In this document: piece by piece, positions 61,432 through 64,000 of the stretch
Layout of the letters: every line of letters begins with the position of its first letter
Numbering within the stretch: position 1 is the first letter of the stretch
NCBI GenBank assembly: GCA_963805325.1
Contig: CAWDTS010000009.1
Location: 62,001-126,000, forward strand
DNA from: DASWJZ01 sp963805325
GTDB taxonomy: Bacteria > Pseudomonadota > Alphaproteobacteria > Rhizobiales > Afifellaceae
DNA length: 64,000 bases
Direction of reading: 5' to 3'
Translations under genes and position numbers: made by a program
The notes under the pieces: model-generated
Told to the model about the DNA's origin: nothing
Databases searched by the model: none
Seen by the model: the letters and a program-made list of their open reading frames with translations, nothing else

Positions 61432-61445
61432 GCGACAATTGTCGC
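61432..61445. promoter_or_regulatory. Palindrome GCGACAATTGTCGC between fhs and the GlxA-type regulator
   Basis: Perfect 14-bp palindrome, 35 bp upstream of the fhs start and 45 bp upstream of the regulator start. It uses the same GCGACA/TGTCGC half-sites as the inverted repeat at 24732-24748 but in the opposite order and spacing. A likely operator for the divergently encoded regulator; unproven. Confidence 0.45.
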
Positions 61446-61489
61446 TCTCCCACTTGGCAGGGAACTGCGAAGGGACTAGCGTTTTTCAG

Positions 61490-62545
61490 ATGGCGCAAGT
61501 GCTCCAGATGCGACATGGGCAGGAGGCGGGTCGGACAGCAGTGCCGGCCACCCGGCCCGAGCCCGCGCGTGAGCGGCATTTCCACTTCGTGCTGATCCCG
61601 AACTTTACGATGATCGCCTTCGCCATGGCGATCGAGCCGCTGCGGATCGCCAACCGCATGGCCGGCAAGCAGGCCTACCGCTGGTCGCTCATATCGCTGG
61701 ACGGCGAGCCGGCGGTCGCCTCGAATGGCATCCGGCTCAATGTCGACATGGGGTTGAAGGAAGCGCGCGAGCGGGTGCGCGGCGGCGAACGGCCCGATCA
61801 TGTCTTCATCTGCGGCTCGCTCGGGGTCGAGCGCTTCCACGACCGCAACCTGAACTCCTGGATCGCCTCGCTCGACCGGCAGAAGATCGGCGTCGGCGCG
61901 CTCGATACCGGCGCATGGGTTCTGGCCGACGCCGGAATTCTCGACGGCCGCCGCTGCGCCATCCATTGGGAGTCGCTCCCCGCCTTCTCCGAGCGCTTTC
62001 CGGAGGCGCAGGTCTATGCCGATCTCTTCGAGGTCGATGGCAACTGCTACACCTGTGCCGGCGGCACCGCCTCGCTCGACATGATGCTGCACCTGATCGG
62101 CGAGCATCTTGACGAGCAGATCGTGACGAAAGTCTGCGAGCAGGCGCTGACCGACCGGATGCGCGCGCCGACCGATCGTCAGCGGCTACCGCTCCGCGCC
62201 CGCCTGGGCCTGCAGAACACCAAGCTCCTCTTCATCATCGAGCTGATGGAGGCGAACATCGCCGAGCCGCTGTCGCTGGTGGAGATCGCAAAATATGCGA
62301 GCCTCTCGCGGCGGCAGATCGAGCGCCTCTTCCGCCGCAATCTCGGCCGCTCGCCGGCCCGCTATTACCTGGAAATCCGGCTCGACCGCGCACGGCACCT
62401 CTTGATTCAGTCGGATGCCGCGATCGTCGAAGTGGCCGTTGCCTGCGGCTTCGTCTCCGCCTCGCACTTCTCAAAATGCTATCGCGAGCTCTACGGCCGC
62501 TCCCCGCAACAGGAGCGCCAGGGCAGAGAGAAGCTGCTGGTGTGA
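61490..62545 (+). CDS. GlxA family AraC-type transcriptional regulator (GbdR/SouR-like)
   Basis: 351 aa from ATG 61490 (MAQVLQMRHG). The N-terminal half is a DJ-1/PfpI-like (type 1 glutamine amidotransferase fold) sensor: HFHFVLIPNFTMIAFAMAIEPLRIANRMAGK, DHVFICGSLGVERF, ALDTGAWVLADAGILDGRRCAIHWES. The C-terminal AraC domain has LSLVEIAKYASLSRRQIERLFRRNLGRSPARYYLEIRLDRARHLL and VAVACGFVSASHFSKCYRELYG. Relatives (GbdR, SouR) regulate betaine and sarcosine catabolism, matching the sox genes and fhs here. Confidence 0.88.
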   Translation: MAQVLQMRHGQEAGRTAVPATRPEPARERHFHFVLIPNFTMIAFAMAIEPLRIANRMAGKQAYRWSLISLDGEPAVASNGIRLNVDMGLKEARERVRGGERPDHVFICGSLGVERFHDRNLNSWIASLDRQKIGVGALDTGAWVLADAGILDGRRCAIHWESLPAFSERFPEAQVYADLFEVDGNCYTCAGGTASLDMMLHLIGEHLDEQIVTKVCEQALTDRMRAPTDRQRLPLRARLGLQNTKLLFIIELMEANIAEPLSLVEIAKYASLSRRQIERLFRRNLGRSPARYYLEIRLDRARHLLIQSDAAIVEVAVACGFVSASHFSKCYRELYGRSPQQERQGREKLLV

Positions 62546-62564
62546 GCAGCATCCCCATCATGGC

Positions 62565-62716
62565 TGTCATCCCGGAAGGCGAGGTTGTGAGCCTATCCGG
62601 CACCCATGAACTCGGGCAGAGGCGAGTGGCTGCGGGATCTTAGCGAGTTCCTCTCCATCTGACGGTGTTCATGGGTCCCGGATAGGATCGCGTTCCGCGA
62701 CGCTTCCGGGATGACA
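62565..62716. repeat. Palindromic dispersed repeat, copy 2 (152 bp)
   Basis: Terminal 14-bp perfect inverted repeat TGTCATCCCGGAAG (62565-62578) / CTTCCGGGATGACA (62703-62716), with inner arms CACCCATGAAC and GTTCATGGGTCCC-type (about 62594-62611 and 62667-62684, 17 of 18 matching). Same family as 54314-54461. It fills the gap between the GlxA-type regulator and HxlR genes. Confidence 0.8.
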
Positions 62717-62764
62717 AACGTTAGATGCCTGCGCTCGCGCCAGCCGCGGTCGTGCCCCCGCCCT

Positions 62765-63460
62765 TCAGGCCGCGACGAGCTTCTTCTCCGACGCGAAGGG
62801 GCTCAGGCCGAGCCATTGCTGCATCGACGTCTTCAGTTGCGCGTTGCCGTCTAGCTTCAGCCGGCCTGCCGCGACCTCCGACCTGACGGAGGTCAGGCCC
62901 ATCCAGATCGCGGTCATGGTCCTGAGATCGGTTTCGACATGCAGGTCGACTTCGAAGCCCGGATCGACCGAGCAGAGGTCGGTCTCGCGGCCCTCCACGA
63001 CCAGCCACCAGTTTCGTCGTGCTGGCGGCAATTCTGGATACACGATCTGTATCACCGCGCGGCGCGGTGGCATCGGGGTCGGATCGAGGTTGCGCCGCAT
63101 GTCCCACATGAGCAGCGACGGGTCGAGATTCTTCAGGCTGGTCCGCGCTTCGATCCAGCGCTGTCCCCAGAACCCGAGCGCCATGACGACCGCTTTCAGC
63201 TCGTTTCCGGCGGGCGTCAGTCTGTAGTGCCGCGCGCCGTCGTCGCCGCGCAGGCGCTCGATGACGCCGCACTCCTCCAGCTCCTTCAGGCGCTTCGAAA
63301 GCAGCGTCGGAGACATGCGCGGGACGCCCTTCCTGAGATCATTGAAGCGCGTGCTGCCGGCGATGAGCTCGCGCAGGATCAGCGGCGTCCAGCGCGTGCA
63401 GATGATCTCCGTCGCCATCGCCACCGGACAGAATTGACCATAGCTCCCAAGCTCTTGCAT
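62765..63460 (-). CDS. HxlR family regulator with extra C-terminal domain
   Basis: 231 aa. Residues about 1-95 are an HxlR winged helix (YGQFCPVAMATEIICTRWTPLILRELIAGSTRFNDLRKGVPRMSPTLLSKRLKELEECGVIER...HYRLTPAG) with the conserved N-terminal Cys often used as a redox or electrophile sensor. Residues about 120-225 form an SCP2-like domain (WWLVVEGRETDLCSVDPGFEVDLHVETDLRTMTAIWMG...AQLKTSMQQWLGLS). Divergent from the FAD oxidoreductase at 63616, which is its likely target. Confidence 0.88.
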   Translation of the reverse strand: MQELGSYGQFCPVAMATEIICTRWTPLILRELIAGSTRFNDLRKGVPRMSPTLLSKRLKELEECGVIERLRGDDGARHYRLTPAGNELKAVVMALGFWGQRWIEARTSLKNLDPSLLMWDMRRNLDPTPMPPRRAVIQIVYPELPPARRNWWLVVEGRETDLCSVDPGFEVDLHVETDLRTMTAIWMGLTSVRSEVAAGRLKLDGNAQLKTSMQQWLGLSPFASEKKLVAA

Positions 63461-63517
63461 CCGGTCCTCCTTCGCGAAAAACCGCCCATAGGAAAGCCCG
63501 ACTGAGGGGACGAGCCA

Positions 63518-63534
63518 AGTCCAGATACTGGACT
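63518..63534. promoter_or_regulatory. Inverted repeat AGTCCA-GATAC-TGGACT in the HxlR/oxidoreductase promoter region
   Basis: Perfect 6-bp arms with a 5-bp spacer, 58 bp from the HxlR start and 82 bp from the oxidoreductase start. HxlR proteins bind short dyads in divergent promoters. Candidate operator. Confidence 0.4.
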
Positions 63535-63615
63535 AGTTTAGGCCGATCCGCAGGTCTTGACTACGCGCATGAATTGAGAGGCGGGCTTAGCACCACTCAC
63601 CGGGAGGTCCCCATC

Positions 63616-64000
63616 ATGACAGAACTCAGCATTACGACGCTTGGCGCAACCAAGGTCGTTGTCCCGCCGGACGATCTGGCAGCGTTCAGAAGCGGCCTGC
63701 GCGGGGTCGCCTGCTTGCCGCAGGAGTCGGGCTACGACGAGGCCCGCATCATCTGGAACGCCATGATCGACCGGAAGCCGGCGCTCGCCGTCCGCTGCCA
63801 AGATGCAACCGACGTGATGCGCGCCGTCGCGCTCGCCCGCAGGCACCGTCTCTTGGTGACGGTGCGCGGCGGCGGGCACAACATCGCCGGCAGCGCCGTC
63901 TCCGATGGCAGCATGCTGATCGACCTGTCCCTGATGAAGTCGGTCAAGGTCGACCCCGCCGCGAAGCGCGCCAATGTCGGGCCCGGGCGCCACGCTCGCC
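63616..64000 (+). CDS. FAD-binding oxidoreductase (BBE-type), 3' truncated and frameshifted near the end
   Basis: Starts at ATG 63616 after a GGGAGG ribosome site; the end lies beyond the window. N-terminal PCMH-type FAD domain: YDEARIIWNAMIDRKPALAVRCQDATDVMRAVALARRHRLLVTVRGGGHNIAGSAVSDGSMLIDLSLMKSVKVDPAAKRANVGPG. The VRGGGHNIAG loop includes the His of covalent FAD attachment in berberine-bridge-type enzymes. After VGPG an extra G near 63981 breaks the expected GATLA. Substrate unknown; regulation by the divergent HxlR gene is likely. Confidence 0.85.
   Translation, partial: MTELSITTLGATKVVVPPDDLAAFRSGLRGVACLPQESGYDEARIIWNAMIDRKPALAVRCQDATDVMRAVALARRHRLLVTVRGGGHNIAGSAVSDGSMLIDLSLMKSVKVDPAAKRANVGPGRHAR

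Noticed and set aside
1..64000. tRNA, rRNA, CRISPR array, integrase or insertion sequence
   Set aside because: I looked for T-loop-like tRNA ends, regularly spaced repeats and transposase or integrase motifs and saw none. A structured-RNA search would be needed to exclude small RNAs.

Overview
The window is GC-rich DNA from an alphaproteobacterium, most likely of the order Hyphomicrobiales (Rhizobiales). The reasons are alphaproteobacterial-style proteins (DUF1127, DUF2007, a GlxA-type regulator, heterotetrameric sarcosine oxidase SoxBDAG, PuuD-type urate oxidation) and the intergenic palindromic repeats. I could not place genus or species. There are no rRNA, tRNA, CRISPR, integrase or transposase genes. 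The first gene and the last gene run off the ends.

Layout. 1-5.4 kb: truncated M20 peptidase, allantoinase puuE, xylB-xylA and a metallophosphoesterase. 5.4-9.9 kb: cyclic-nucleotide-domain protein, winged-helix/TPR regulator, DUF1127 protein preceded by a striking 5' hairpin, a methyltransferase and a DUF4396 membrane protein. 9.9-18.1 kb: purine catabolism (puuD, guanine deaminase, xdhC-xdhB-xdhA, uraH, uraD), interrupted by a DUF559 gene flanked by perfect 28-bp inverted repeats. 18.4-29.5 kb: class IV aminotransferase, a complete soxBDAG set, a 55-aa protein with a methyltransferase, and a second soxA-soxG pair. 29.6-34.4 kb: DUF2207-LemA, a remnant of an EAL-domain gene, glyQ (glyS is not seen) and a SHOCT protein. 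34.6-37.8 kb: FMN-binding protein, ApbE and a fused NqrB/RnfD-like membrane reductase, preceded by an FNR/FixK-type box. 37.8-47.1 kb: housekeeping genes (ispE, TPR-LysM lipoprotein-like gene, polyprenyl synthase, DUF2007, a methyltransferase, S49 peptidase, ETF-QO, uracil-DNA glycosylase). 47.1-53.9 kb: secreted protease, hybrid histidine kinase, MFS transporter, moaB, CBS protein and a CapW/BrxR-like WYL regulator. 53.9-55.7 kb: a second soxB and soxD. 55.8-64 kb: SDR, ogt, two unknown genes, a cupredoxin with its own FNR box, fhs with a divergent GlxA-type regulator, and an HxlR regulator divergent from a truncated FAD oxidoreductase.

How the genes work together. GuaD, XdhABC, PuuD, UraH, UraD and PuuE make a continuous route from guanine to allantoate. 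The sarcosine oxidases, formate-tetrahydrofolate ligase and GlxA/GbdR-like regulator form a methylamine/C1 theme, and several intergenic sites share a TGTCGC/GCGACA core. The flavin module, SHOCT protein and cupredoxin form an oxygen- or NO-responsive redox theme through shared FNR-type boxes.

Caution. About fifteen genes contain one or two single-base frameshifts, mostly one extra base and often in short homopolymers, with no in-frame stops elsewhere. This looks like sequencing or assembly error more than gene decay. Those genes are annotated across the shift and flagged.
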